A DNA stretch of 64,000 nt, from assembly GCF_006970865.1 (NCBI RefSeq), contig NZ_CP035503.1, positions 2,307,001-2,371,000 of the forward strand. Reading direction: 5' to 3'. Numbering within the stretch: position 1 is the first letter of the stretch; each line of letters starts with the position of its first letter. The translations under genes and the position numbers were made by a program. This document shows positions 1-8,945 of this stretch, piece by piece. The notes below the pieces were generated by a model. It had not been told where the DNA came from. It ran no database searches and saw nothing but the letters and a program-made list of their open reading frames with translations. This DNA is from Rhodoferax sediminis (GTDB lineage Bacteria; Pseudomonadota; Gammaproteobacteria; Burkholderiales; Burkholderiaceae_C).

Positions 1-258
1 TACATGAGCGCCGACGCCCTCATGATGGTGATCCTGGGCGGCATGGGCAATTTCGCCGGGGCGATTGTCGGTGCGTTTGCGTTCGAGGTCCTGCTGAACG
101 TGTTCAAGGATCTGCCGCAGGTCGGCGGTATCAATCTGGGCAAACACTGGCAGTTGTGGATAGGCCTGTTCATCGTCCTGGTCGTGACGTTTGCGCCGCG
201 CGGGCTGCTCGGCCTGGTTCAACGCCTGCGCCCGCGCAAGGAGAGCGCCGGTGAGTGA
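1..258 (+). CDS. livM: Branched-chain amino acid-type ABC transporter permease (LivM), C-terminal part
   Basis: This is the last 85 codons of an inner-membrane permease of a Liv/HAAT-type ABC importer; the 5' end lies outside the window. The visible part has the motif GGMGNFAGAIVGA, typical of LivM/LivH permeases, then one strongly hydrophobic segment (LWIGLFIVLVVTFAPRGLLGL) and a basic tail. The stop codon overlaps the GTG start of livG by 8 bases, so the two are translationally coupled. With livG and livF it forms an import complex. Its substrate cannot be read from sequence, but the neighbouring pobA makes an aromatic acid possible. Confidence 0.9.
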   Translation, partial: YMSADALMMVILGGMGNFAGAIVGAFAFEVLLNVFKDLPQVGGINLGKHWQLWIGLFIVLVVTFAPRGLLGLVQRLRPRKESAGE

Positions 259-1024
259 AGTCCTCCTGTCCGCCACCAACCTCGTCAAACGCTTTGGTGG
301 CCTGGCCGCGGTCAACGACGTCTCCATTGATTTGTGGCGCAACCGCATTCACGCCGTGATCGGCCCCAATGGCGCCGGCAAATCGACATTGACCCACCTG
401 CTGTCCGGCGACCTGCCGCCGACCACGGGCTCGGTGTCCATCGGTGGCAAGGACGTGACGGGCTGGGCGCCCGAGCGGATCTCGCACCAGGGACTGGGCC
501 GCAGCTACCAGAAGACGAATATCTTTCTGCCCTTCACGGTATGGGACAACGTGCGGCTGGCGGCCCAGTCACGCGAGGCCCAAAGCCCATGGAACCCGCT
601 CGGCTGGTTCTCCGACACCCGCCGTGTCGCTACGAAATCAGTAGCTACTCATGCACGCTGCGAAAGGGCTATCGAGCTTTCCGGCTTGAAAGACCGGCGG
701 CGTGCGGTGGCCAGCACCATCAGCCACGGCGAGCAGCGCCAGCTCGAGATCGCCATGACGCTGGCCACCGAGCCGCAGGTGCTGCTGCTCGACGAGCCGC
801 TGGCCGGCATGGGCGTGGCGGAGGCCGAACGCATGGTGGCGCTGTTGCTGCTCATCAAGCGCGAGCACGCCATGCTGCTGGTCGAGCACGACATGGACGC
901 CGTCTTCGCACTGGCCGACCGGCTCACCGTCATGGTGAACGGCCAGGTGATCGCCAGCGGCACGCCGGCGGAAATACGCGCCGACGCGGGTGTGCAGGCG
1001 GCCTATCTGGGCGAGGAGCATTGA
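251..1024 (+). CDS. livG: Liv-type ABC transporter ATP-binding protein LivG
   Basis: Cytoplasmic ATPase of the HAAT family (257 aa), which pairs with LivF to power the LivHM permease. The Walker A motif GPNGAGKST is at residues 38-46. The signature SHGEQ is near 158-162 and Walker B LLLDEP near 178-183, followed by the H-loop region LLVEHDMD. The start is GTG at 251 because the homologous sequence begins there and it overlaps livM; an upstream ATG at 191 would read into livM. Oddity: residues about 126-146 (ATKSVATHARCERAIELSGL region) are encoded by a copy of the interspersed repeat, placed between the Q-loop half and the signature motif. Confidence 0.93.
   Translation: MSEVLLSATNLVKRFGGLAAVNDVSIDLWRNRIHAVIGPNGAGKSTLTHLLSGDLPPTTGSVSIGGKDVTGWAPERISHQGLGRSYQKTNIFLPFTVWDNVRLAAQSREAQSPWNPLGWFSDTRRVATKSVATHARCERAIELSGLKDRRRAVASTISHGEQRQLEIAMTLATEPQVLLLDEPLAGMGVAEAERMVALLLLIKREHAMLLVEHDMDAVFALADRLTVMVNGQVIASGTPAEIRADAGVQAAYLGEEH
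629..690 (+). repeat. Interspersed ~60-bp repeat, copy inside livG
   Basis: The 5' hairpin is GCTAC-GAAATCA-GTAGC, followed by a core ending AAAGGGCT. It is in frame with livG. The stem uses C-G pairs where other copies use T-A. Confidence 0.75.
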
Positions 1025-1025
1025 C

Positions 1026-1739
1026 ATGGCACCGATGCTGATCAACGCCCAAAAACTCAACACCTACTACGGCGCCAGCCACATCCTGCGCGGCATCGAT
1101 TTTGCGGTGGCGCGCGGAGAAACCATCGGCCTGATGGGCCGCAACGGCATGGGCAAGAGCACTCTGCTCAAAAGCCTGATGGGCCTGGTCAAGCCGCGCT
1201 CGGGCTCGGTCGAGATCATGGGCCGATCGATGATGGGGCGCGCGCCCTACGAGATTGCGCAGCTCGGTATCGCCTACGTGCCCGAAGGCCGCGGCATCTT
1301 TGGCAATCTGAGCGTGGTGGAAAACTTGAAAATGGCGGCGCGCGCGGGCACGCAGGGGCAGCGCGACTGGACCTACGAGCGCGTGCTCGACACCTTTCCG
1401 CGCCTGACGGAGCGGCTGAACCACGGCGGCCAGCAGCTCTCGGGCGGCGAGCAGCAGATGCTGACCATCGGCCGCGCGCTCATGACCAATCCCGATGTGC
1501 TGATCCTCGACGAAGCCACCGAGGGTCTGGCGCCACTGATCGCGCGCGAAATCTGGCGCATCTGTGGCGTGATTCGCGAGAGCGGCCTCAGCAGCGTGAT
1601 CGTGGACAAGAACTGGAAGCAGGTCACCCAGATCACCGACCGCAACGTGATCCTGGTCAAGGGCCAGGTGGCGTTCTCCGGTACGTCAGCCGAGCTGCTG
1701 GCCAGGCCCGAGGTGCTGAGCCAGCACCTCGGGGTCTAA
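1026..1739 (+). CDS. livF: Liv-type ABC transporter ATP-binding protein LivF
   Basis: Second ATPase of the Liv-type importer (237 aa). Walker A GRNGMGKST is at residues about 38-46, the signature LSGGEQQ near 138-144 and Walker B LILDEATEGL near 158-167. The ATG at 1026 lies one base after the livG stop, which makes it the natural operon start; an upstream in-frame start at 990 would lie inside livG. The final Walker B/D-loop residues ATEGLAP are typical of LivF proteins. It is the last gene of the transporter operon, followed by a pirin remnant on the other strand. Confidence 0.93.
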   Translation: MAPMLINAQKLNTYYGASHILRGIDFAVARGETIGLMGRNGMGKSTLLKSLMGLVKPRSGSVEIMGRSMMGRAPYEIAQLGIAYVPEGRGIFGNLSVVENLKMAARAGTQGQRDWTYERVLDTFPRLTERLNHGGQQLSGGEQQMLTIGRALMTNPDVLILDEATEGLAPLIAREIWRICGVIRESGLSSVIVDKNWKQVTQITDRNVILVKGQVAFSGTSAELLARPEVLSQHLGV

Positions 1740-1751
1740 CGCAACGACCCC

Positions 1752-1889
1752 TCAAGCAGAAGCCGCGGCCGCGATCCGGCCCATGCGGCCGCTCTGAAAG
1801 TCGAAAAACGCCTGCCGGATTTCGGCCTCGGAATTCATCACGAACGGCCCGTAGCCCACGAACGGCTCATTCGTCGGCTCGCCATGACG
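1752..1889 (-). pseudogene. Pirin family protein, C-terminal remnant
   Basis: Reading the minus strand from about 1889 down to the stop at 1752-1754 gives about 45 residues with [18 protein letters not shown], then [19 protein letters not shown]. This is the conserved C-terminus of pirin-like cupins. No start codon or N-terminal cupin domain is present: the sequence abuts the stop of the IclR gene three bases away. The gene was therefore cut by a deletion that joined its tail to the regulator. Pirins are iron-binding cupins; this fragment cannot be functional. Confidence 0.85.
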
Positions 1890-1892
1890 AAG

Positions 1893-2681
1893 CTACAACA
1901 GCGGGCGCAGCTCCCGCGCCGCTTCCAGCAACAACGGCAGCAAATCGCGCTGCATCACGCCCGCCTCCAGCCGCTGCGGTGAGGCCACCACGTTGAGTGC
2001 CGCCACGGTGCGGCCCTGCATGTTGCGCAGCGGCACTGCGAGCGCATGCACGCCGAGTTCGTGCTCCTCGCTGGCCACGCAGTAGTCGTCGGCGCGTACC
2101 TGCTCGATCAGGGCGCGGAATTTCTTCGGCTCCACCACCGTGTGCGACGTCAGGCGCGGCAGCTCGCGGCCCCCGGGCTGCCCTTCGCCCTTCATCCAGG
2201 CGTTGAAATCGCTTTTGCGCCTGGCGGCCAGCAATACCCGGCCCGTCGAGGTCGCGTGGGCCGGCAGCCGTGCGCCCAGGTGCAGGCCGTAAGCCAGCAC
2301 GCGGGTCGAGCCGCTGCGCGCCACGATCACCACCTGTTCGCCGTCCAGCACCACGGCCGAGAACGACTCGGCCGTCTGCGCGGCCAGCCGGTTCAGCGTG
2401 GGCTGCAGCACACGCGGCAGGCGCGCCGATGCCAGGTAGCTGCCCGAAAAGCGCAGCACCTTGGACGACAGCCAGAAATAGCTACCATCGGTCTCCAGAT
2501 AGCCCAGATGCGCGAGCGTGAGCAGATGCCGGCGCGCCGCCGCACGTGTCATCCCGGCGCGCTGCGCCGCCAGCGTGGCGTTGAGCCGCTGGCGCTCGGT
2601 GCTGAAACTCTCCAGCACGGCCATGCCGCGGGCCATGCCCTCAATCAAATCCGCCTTGGCGATACCCGTGTTGCTGTCCAT
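1893..2681 (-). CDS. IclR family transcriptional regulator, PobR/PcaR type
   Basis: 262-aa regulator with an N-terminal winged helix-turn-helix (NATLAAQRAGMTRAAARRHLLTLAHLGYL, about residues 34-63) and a C-terminal IclR effector domain (LGARLPAHATSTGRVLLA and EEHELGVHALAVPLRN). It is transcribed divergently from pobA, the classic arrangement of PobR activators that sense 4-hydroxybenzoate. ATG 2681 was chosen as start; an upstream TTG at 2717 would put the start inside the candidate operator. Likely role, inferred from family and position: activator of pobA. The 3' end abuts the pirin remnant. Confidence 0.88.
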   Translation of the reverse strand: MDSNTGIAKADLIEGMARGMAVLESFSTERQRLNATLAAQRAGMTRAAARRHLLTLAHLGYLETDGSYFWLSSKVLRFSGSYLASARLPRVLQPTLNRLAAQTAESFSAVVLDGEQVVIVARSGSTRVLAYGLHLGARLPAHATSTGRVLLAARRKSDFNAWMKGEGQPGGRELPRLTSHTVVEPKKFRALIEQVRADDYCVASEEHELGVHALAVPLRNMQGRTVAALNVVASPQRLEAGVMQRDLLPLLLEAARELRPLL

Positions 2682-2705
2682 GCCTGGTGCCTCGCTGACT
2701 GCGCG

Positions 2706-2739
2706 ATCATCGCGCAACTATCACAATCATCGCACACTG
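2706..2739. promoter_or_regulatory. Candidate regulator-binding repeats in the iclR-pobA intergenic region
   Basis: Two near-identical direct repeats, ATCATCGCGCAACT at 2706-2719 and ATCATCGCACACTG at 2726-2739, start 20 bp apart, close to two helical turns. They lie between the divergent regulator and pobA. Other PobR-type IclR proteins bind short repeated sites in the same position. Binding here is inferred. Confidence 0.5.
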
Positions 2740-2780
2740 TCCCATCGCGAGGGCTGGCGCAGCGGCAGCGCCCGGCCTAA

Positions 2781-3998
<1,218 letters not shown>

Positions 3999-4030
3999 CC
4001 GGGTCGGCGCGCAGCCGCCGTTTGTAATAA

Positions 4031-4093
4031 ATTTAAGAGAAATAGCGCTCAAGCCCTTATGATACATGCGCGAGTAGCTCCTTAATTTATAGC
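4031..4093 (-). repeat. Interspersed ~60-bp repeat between pobA and the CoA-transferase gene
   Basis: Minus-strand copy with GCTAT...GAGCTAC, then the core ATAAGGGCTTGAGCGC and a T-rich tail. It ends 10 bases before the ATG at 4103, so it forms most of that gene's leader. Confidence 0.75.
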
Positions 4094-4102
4094 AAATTGC
4101 TT

Positions 4103-4984
4103 ATGCCCACGCCATCGCTTAAACCACCCCAGCCCCTCAAGGGCATCCGCGTTCTCAGCCTCGCCGTCAACCTGCCCGGCCCGGCGGCGCTGATGCGCTG
4201 CCGCCAGATGGGCGCCAGCTGCATCAAGCTCGAGCCGCCCTCCGGCGACCCGATGGGCCACTACAACAAGGCCGCCTACGCGCAACTGCACGAGGGCGTG
4301 AAGGTATCGAGCGCCGACCTCAAGACCGAGGCGGGCCAGAAGGCGCTGCACCGCGCGCTGGCCAGGGCCGATGTGCTGCTCACTTCCTTTCGCCCTTCCG
4401 CGCTGGAGAAGTTGAAGCTCGGCTGGAAAGCCCTGCACAAGCAATACCCCGACCTGTCGCAAGTTGCCATCGTCGGCGCGCCCGGCGTTCGCGCCGAAGA
4501 ACCCGGCCACGACCTGACCTACCTCGCCGACAACGGCCTGGTCAATGGATTGGAACTGCCGCCCACGTTGTACGCCGACATGGGCGGCTCGCTGATGGCC
4601 AGCGAAGCCGTCTTGCAGGCGACGCTGGCGCAGCGGGCTAAAGGCAAAGGCGTGTTCATCGAAGTCGCGCTGTCAAGCGCCGCGGGCTACCTCGCGCTGC
4701 CCCGCACGTGGGGCCTGACGCTGCCCACCGGCTCGGTCGGCGGCGCCCACGCAGGTTACCGCGTGTATCCCTGCAAGGACGGCCGCGTGGCCGTGGCTGC
4801 GCTGGAGCCGCACTTTGCCGCAGCGCTGTGCGCGGCGGCCGGCGTGGCCAGCGCCGACATGCGTGCCATGTTCGCGCCGGCGACACACCGGGCCATCGCG
4901 GCCTTTTTGCTGACGCGCACGCGCAAGCAGCTCGACAAGCTGGCGGTGGAAAAAGACATTCCGCTGCATACGCTGGCGAAGTGA
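4103..4984 (+). CDS. CaiB/BaiF family CoA-transferase-like protein, short form
   Basis: 293-aa protein of the class III CoA-transferase/alpha-methylacyl-CoA racemase superfamily. The N-terminal PLKGIRVLSLAVNLPGPAA and the motif GHDLTYLADNGL are family signatures; the Asp of GHD corresponds to the catalytic Asp of racemases. It is about 70-100 residues shorter than usual members, and no adenine-binding N-terminal glycine run is obvious. ATG 4103 was chosen over TTG 4097. It is monocistronic and its acyl-CoA substrate is unknown. A racemase-like role is as likely as transferase. Confidence 0.8.
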   Translation: MPTPSLKPPQPLKGIRVLSLAVNLPGPAALMRCRQMGASCIKLEPPSGDPMGHYNKAAYAQLHEGVKVSSADLKTEAGQKALHRALARADVLLTSFRPSALEKLKLGWKALHKQYPDLSQVAIVGAPGVRAEEPGHDLTYLADNGLVNGLELPPTLYADMGGSLMASEAVLQATLAQRAKGKGVFIEVALSSAAGYLALPRTWGLTLPTGSVGGAHAGYRVYPCKDGRVAVAALEPHFAAALCAAAGVASADMRAMFAPATHRAIAAFLLTRTRKQLDKLAVEKDIPLHTLAK

Positions 4985-5095
4985 CGCATGCCGAGATGGC
5001 CGCTACCGAATACCGGTGGGCTGGGCCTGTGTTACGACCGCATTCGAGCAGACGCAGACACTCAACCCCTCGGCCAAGGTGGCTAGAATTTTTCG

Positions 5096-5236
5096 ATGAC
5101 TGTTTTCATTGCTCTCCTGCGAGCCGTCAACGTCGGAGGAACCGGCAAGCTGGTGATGCGCGACCTGAAGTTCATTTGCGAGCGGGCGGGCTTCAGGCGG
5201 GTCCAAACCTACATCGCCAGCGGTTCTGAAATTTAA
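5096..5236 (+). pseudogene. DUF1697 protein, N-terminal fragment
   Basis: 46 codons, beginning MTVFIALLRAVNVGGTGK and ending in QTYIASGSEI before TAA at 5234. This is the conserved start of DUF1697 proteins (usual form: ALLRGINVGG ... YIQSGNV), which are normally about 180 aa. Homology stops at the conserved YI-SGN motif, exactly where the lower-GC island begins. Its broken end therefore marks the left island boundary. Confidence 0.8.
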
Positions 5237-5421
5237 GTTGCAGCTTGGCCACGTCGCTCGAGCCTTCGCAAAGGGTATTGACATTTATCAAATTCAACCA
5301 CGCGTTCAAGCGCATATTCGGGTTGAGTCGTTATTGATGTGGCACCCAAATCTAGTTACCCCGGCAAAGCGACGGCTCTTGGGCTTCCCGCCCATTCCCG
5401 GGCATCAACCGGAAGCATGAA

Positions 5422-6204
5422 ATGATTGAGAAAAATGCGGCTCCGAAGATAAGGTCCGATGGCCCGGGTTCTTTAGTCATGGAAGTCTCTGCTGGCAAGA
5501 AGCAAACTTACAAATTGAACACCCATAGGACGATGTATCTGTACGTCCAGGAGTTGCAGTTGTGCCACGAGATGGGCCTGGCGTGCAATGGTCTGGTGTG
5601 CAAGGAAGAAGGGTGCGTGTTCAGCACTGGCAATGGCAAGCCTGGGTCCGCGCCTGACCCATCGTTCTACGTGCGGGGCAAGGCGACTCTTGGGGGCGGG
5701 TCAATTTCGGTCATGGGGGCGCCTGGCACCAAATCGCGCGAGTTCAGCATCGGCTTCAATGCGTTCGATGAAGAGGTAAGAAAACAGCGCCAGGCGTTGG
5801 CGCTCAAGCAAGGTACGACGGCACGTTATACCCACGTCACCTTAGGCTACATCCATCGCCAACCGGAAATTGATAACAACGACTGGTTCGTTGAGTGCGA
5901 ACTTGCCGCTGACACGCTGCGGGCCATCTCCAGCGCTGTGTCTTCCGGCACACTGCGCGCCATGACGTTAGGGCTGGCAATGCGCGGGGTCTATTCGGAT
6001 GACTGGAGCCGACCATCCGCGCTGACTGACTGGTTTCTGAAACCGAATCCCAAAGACAGTGGCACCGACGCGCCGCAAATGGCCCACGGCGATATTACGC
6101 GTCTCAGCTTCGACTTGGCCTCGATTGACCTGCACCGTCCGTCCGAGGAAGACCCTGAGCAGAATGAATTTCAGGACACGAGCCTTACTATGATGACTGC
6201 ATAA
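5422..6204 (+). CDS. Hypothetical protein, first of a tandem paralogous pair
   Basis: 260-aa soluble protein of no family I recognise. It aligns along its length with the next gene. Shared blocks are QTY-LN--RTMYL----LQ (about residues 30-50), FYVRGKATL---SI-V-G (about 86-103), IGF-A-D, YTH--LG, then DW-VEC------TLRA and a C-terminal TDW-L-PN--D---DAP--AHGDIT-LSF. This copy carries an extra insert with four cysteines (CHEMGLACNGLVCKEEGC). There is no signal peptide or membrane segment. ATG 5422 has GGAAG six bases upstream. Base composition is visibly lower in GC than the flanks. The strong C-terminal block suggests a folded domain; function is unknown. Confidence 0.8.
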   Translation: MIEKNAAPKIRSDGPGSLVMEVSAGKKQTYKLNTHRTMYLYVQELQLCHEMGLACNGLVCKEEGCVFSTGNGKPGSAPDPSFYVRGKATLGGGSISVMGAPGTKSREFSIGFNAFDEEVRKQRQALALKQGTTARYTHVTLGYIHRQPEIDNNDWFVECELAADTLRAISSAVSSGTLRAMTLGLAMRGVYSDDWSRPSALTDWFLKPNPKDSGTDAPQMAHGDITRLSFDLASIDLHRPSEEDPEQNEFQDTSLTMMTA

Positions 6205-6285
6205 CCGGGCCATCGGACGACTGCTCGATAAGTGCTTACGGGCAAAGTCATTGAACGACGAGTCAGCGTCGAACGGAGGACGAGA

Positions 6286-7023
6286 ATGAGCGGGAACACA
6301 ATTCCAGTCAAGGTGAAGGCCGAAGACGGGGACAAACTAGTTGTTGAAACGCGCGACGGCGGGGAACAGACTTACTGCCTGAATCCAAGGCGTACGATGT
6401 ATCTGCACGCCCGGCAACTTCAGACGTCCAGCGAAGCTAACCTGTTGCGCTTTGACGGTGACTGCCTCGGGTTGACACCCGAGTCGCCATTGTTCGTGCG
6501 AGGCATCGCCACACTTGAAGACAGGTCGATTGCAGTCATTGGCGACCCCGACAACGCGGCTTGCACGCTGGCTATCGGCTTTCACGCGCTTGACGACGGG
6601 ATATGGCTCAAGCATAAAGAACTGGCGCAAATGCTGGGTAAGGCGCCGCACTACACGCACGCCAGTGTAGGGCTCGCGCGTCACAGTGGCGGCATCGACG
6701 ATGACTGGCTCGTCGAGTGCCAGGTCCCCCCTGCCACGCTGCGCGCCATGGCCAAAGCCGTGTCCTGCGGCGCGATGCCTGCGATGCGTGTAGGGCTGGC
6801 GTTGCGGGGAATTTATTCAAGCGGAGCCCGCGCGTCACAGTCTGTCAAGACCGACTGGTACTTGAGACCAAACCGCCGCGATAACAGCGTGGACGCACCG
6901 GAAATAGCCCACGGCGACATCACCCTGCTCAGCTTCGAGGAAGCGCTGGCGCATTCGTCGCCCGAGGCCATCCCTCAGCTCTATGCATTTGACGACGCGA
7001 TTCCTGCGCCAATGGCGGCATAA
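6286..7023 (+). CDS. Hypothetical protein, second of a tandem paralogous pair
   Basis: 245-aa paralogue of the preceding gene, roughly 40 percent identical by eye. It keeps every shared block, including TYCLNPRRTMYLHARQLQ, FVRGIATL, DDDWLVEC and TDWYLRPNRRD---DAPEIAHGDIT, but lacks the four-cysteine insert. ATG 6286 was chosen because GGAGG lies 6 bases before it; an upstream GTG at 6232 has no such site. The gap to the first gene is 81 bases, so one transcript is likely. Function is unknown. Retention of two diverged copies suggests a heteromeric or two-specificity role, which is inference. Confidence 0.8.
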   Translation: MSGNTIPVKVKAEDGDKLVVETRDGGEQTYCLNPRRTMYLHARQLQTSSEANLLRFDGDCLGLTPESPLFVRGIATLEDRSIAVIGDPDNAACTLAIGFHALDDGIWLKHKELAQMLGKAPHYTHASVGLARHSGGIDDDWLVECQVPPATLRAMAKAVSCGAMPAMRVGLALRGIYSSGARASQSVKTDWYLRPNRRDNSVDAPEIAHGDITLLSFEEALAHSSPEAIPQLYAFDDAIPAPMAA

Positions 7024-7071
7024 CCGAACCGTCACACTACGACGCTCTTCCACTGCTCCCGGGAACGTGGA

Positions 7072-7383
7072 ATGAAGCCATTGACGTTGAACATAAGACG
7101 GCGTCCCCTTACCGGGTTCGTGAGGGCGAAGCGATGTTTCGCTTCAACCATCTTCATTGCCTTGGTTACATTGATGCAGCCGATGTCGGTTGGCGCAGGG
7201 CAAGGTAGCACCAGTTTTCAGGTTTCCTTGAGGATTGTGGCGCGTCCGCCGGCTCCAAAAGTGAGCCAGCAGGTTATCTCCGCGGCGTCGCCCGGTTACC
7301 CACCGCACCCGATGCTCAAGGACCGAGTTATGTCCGAGGATCAATCTGGAGATAAATTCATCGTCCTCAAGACTGAGTTCTGA
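7072..7383 (+). CDS. Small predicted exported protein at the island end
   Basis: 103-aa protein with a basic N-terminus followed by the hydrophobic stretch STIFIALVTLMQPMSVGAGQG (about residues 25-45), consistent with a signal peptide. The rest (TSFQVSLRIVARPPAPK ...) is unrecognised. It starts 48 bases after the second paralogue and runs the same way, so it may be co-transcribed. Its TGA sits exactly at the junction with the broken Rieske gene, so the reading frame may have been shortened by the rearrangement. Moderate confidence that it is a real gene. Confidence 0.55.
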   Translation: MKPLTLNIRRRPLTGFVRAKRCFASTIFIALVTLMQPMSVGAGQGSTSFQVSLRIVARPPAPKVSQQVISAASPGYPPHPMLKDRVMSEDQSGDKFIVLKTEF

Positions 7384-7730
7384 GGGCACACAAAGGCACG
7401 CTGGCTCGTCACGCCGGGTGGCTGCAGCCGTGTGCCGCGGTGCCGGCAGGCATTGACGAAACCATTGATCTGCCCGCCCTCCCCGCGCACCAGAAGCAGC
7501 GGCAGGCCCGCCACGTCGAGGGCCAGTGAATCGCCAGGCTGGGCCAGCGATGCCGACGGGCACAGCGCCAGCGGGTGCTGGCGAAAGATGCGTTCCACCT
7601 CGCGCGCATACCGCGCTGGATCGAGGTAGCGACCAATAGGACTCACGGCCGGCTCGCCGCGCTCGCTGCCATGGGTATCGATCAGCGACAGCGCGCGCCG
7701 GATCAGGGTGATTTGCTCGTCTTGCTGCAT
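7384..7730 (-). pseudogene. Rieske aromatic-ring oxygenase alpha subunit, N-terminal fragment
   Basis: Minus-strand reading from ATG 7730 gives an N-terminal oxygenase domain with YLDPARYAREVERIF, LPLLLVRGEGG and the first half of the Rieske cluster, CRHRGTRL ... FVCPQ. The second His of the C-x-x-H pair and everything after it are missing: the frame passes into island DNA. Family members are normally about 400 aa or more, so this is a decayed fragment and the right island boundary. Confidence 0.85.
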
Positions 7731-7805
7731 CGGGTCTGCGTGGTGTCGCTCTTGTCGCTCCCACTATAAGCGGGGCAGGCCGCAGCAGATGCAGCAACCC
7801 GATCG

Positions 7806-7865
7806 CTCCTGTTTTAATAGCTGCTCGTGAAGAGCCCGTATAGGCTACAGCCTCTTTTCTATCTA
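7806..7865 (+). repeat. Interspersed ~60-bp repeat, terminator-bearing subtype, left flank of the tartrate module
   Basis: 60 bp in which 50 positions match the copy at 16933-16992. It begins CTCCTGTTTTAATAGCTG and ends in a short stem AGGC-TACA-GCCT followed by CTTTTCTATCTA. It lies in direct orientation to its partner on the far side of the tartrate cluster. Confidence 0.8.
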
Positions 7866-7900
7866 CAAAGCGCATCGCGCCTAATGAGTCACTGTCATGG

Positions 7901-8830
7901 TCACGATTTGCCAGATGCCGCCTGCTGCGCAAAAGACAACGCAACAAGGTCGACAAATGTCCGGACCCGTGCGGCAAGCTGGTGACGCTGCGGATAGACC
8001 GCGTAGATGTCCGCATCGGGCGTGTAGTACTGAGGCAGCACCTGCACAAGGCGCCCATTGCGCAAGTAGCGCTCGACATCCCATTCGGCGCGCATCAGGA
8101 TGCCGTGGCCGTCGAGCGCCCAGTTGACGGCGATCTCGCCATCGTTGGTCGTCAGGTTTCCTCGGGTCTTGATCGCTTCGGTGGCCACGGTTTTGCCACG
8201 ACCGCTTGTCAAGCGCCACACACCATACGCCTCCTCGCCCTGCCGGATGCCGATGCAGTTGTGCCGGGTCAGGTCGTTTGGAACTTTGGGTGTTCCATGT
8301 TTGGCAAGATAGGCCGGCGAGGCACAGAGCAGCCTGCGGTTCGGTGCGATATGCCTCGCGATCACGCGCGCGTCCGGCGGGGCGCCGAACCGAATGCAGA
8401 CATCGAACGAGTCGTCCGTCAGAGGGGGTGGATTGACCGACAGCTGCAACTGCACCTCGACCTGAGGGTGCTTGCGGGCGAACCTGGAGATGAGCGGCGC
8501 CACGTGACTGCGCCCGAACCCAAGCGTCGCATTCACCCTGAGCAGGCCTTTCGGCACAGCCTTGGCCACACCAATCAACTCTTCCATGTCGTCAATCTCA
8601 CCCAGGATACGGCGCGCATGCTCCAGGTACAGCTCGCCTTCGGGCGTCAGGCCCATGCGCCGCGTCGTCCTGTTGACCAGCGATACACCGACGCGTGACT
8701 CCATCAGCGCCAGATGTTTGCTCACGGCGGGCGTCGTGACGCCAAGCTCTCGCGCTGCAGCACTCAGGCTGCCAGCGCTGGCCAGCGTAGAAAAGAAACC
8801 GAGATCTGCCGGTTGAATATCACCCGTCAT
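7901..8830 (-). CDS. ttuA: LysR family regulator of the tartrate/D-malate module (TtuA/DmlR type)
   Basis: 309-aa LysR regulator: N-terminal helix-turn-helix (SLSAAARELGVTTPAVSKHLALMESRVGVSLVNRTTRRM, about residues 20-60) and a periplasmic-binding-fold effector domain. It is divergent from ttuC, with a palindromic operator between them. ATG 8830 was selected because GGAG lies five bases upstream; the GTG at 8836 overlaps that site. It should respond to tartrate or malate and activate the divergent genes, as LysR proteins do in other ttu and dml clusters. The symbol rests on context. Confidence 0.85.
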   Translation of the reverse strand: MTGDIQPADLGFFSTLASAGSLSAAARELGVTTPAVSKHLALMESRVGVSLVNRTTRRMGLTPEGELYLEHARRILGEIDDMEELIGVAKAVPKGLLRVNATLGFGRSHVAPLISRFARKHPQVEVQLQLSVNPPPLTDDSFDVCIRFGAPPDARVIARHIAPNRRLLCASPAYLAKHGTPKVPNDLTRHNCIGIRQGEEAYGVWRLTSGRGKTVATEAIKTRGNLTTNDGEIAVNWALDGHGILMRAEWDVERYLRNGRLVQVLPQYYTPDADIYAVYPQRHQLAARVRTFVDLVALSFAQQAASGKS

Positions 8831-8844
8831 GTTCACTCCACTAT

Positions 8845-8869
8845 TGAATCCAGGTTAACGATGGATTCA
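8845..8869. promoter_or_regulatory. 25-bp palindromic operator-like site in the ttuA-ttuC intergenic region
   Basis: Perfect 7-bp inverted repeat TGAATCC / GGATTCA with an 11-bp spacer containing GTTAA. It sits between the divergent LysR gene and ttuC. A related 25-bp site with the same GTTAA and GGATTCACTTT parts is at 15802-15826. It is very probably the LysR protein's binding site. Confidence 0.65.
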
Positions 8870-8945
8870 CTTTAGCGGCGTGTGTGAGTCCTGTCCAGCG
8901 CCTAAAGTATCGATATTCTTCACCCCCCACCCACGGAGACGCCCC

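Noticed and set aside
5238..5420. 60-codon frame MQLGHVARAF ... between the DUF1697 fragment and the first paralogue
   Set aside because: No ribosome-binding site and no family. Its end touches the next start by chance; I see only leader sequence here.
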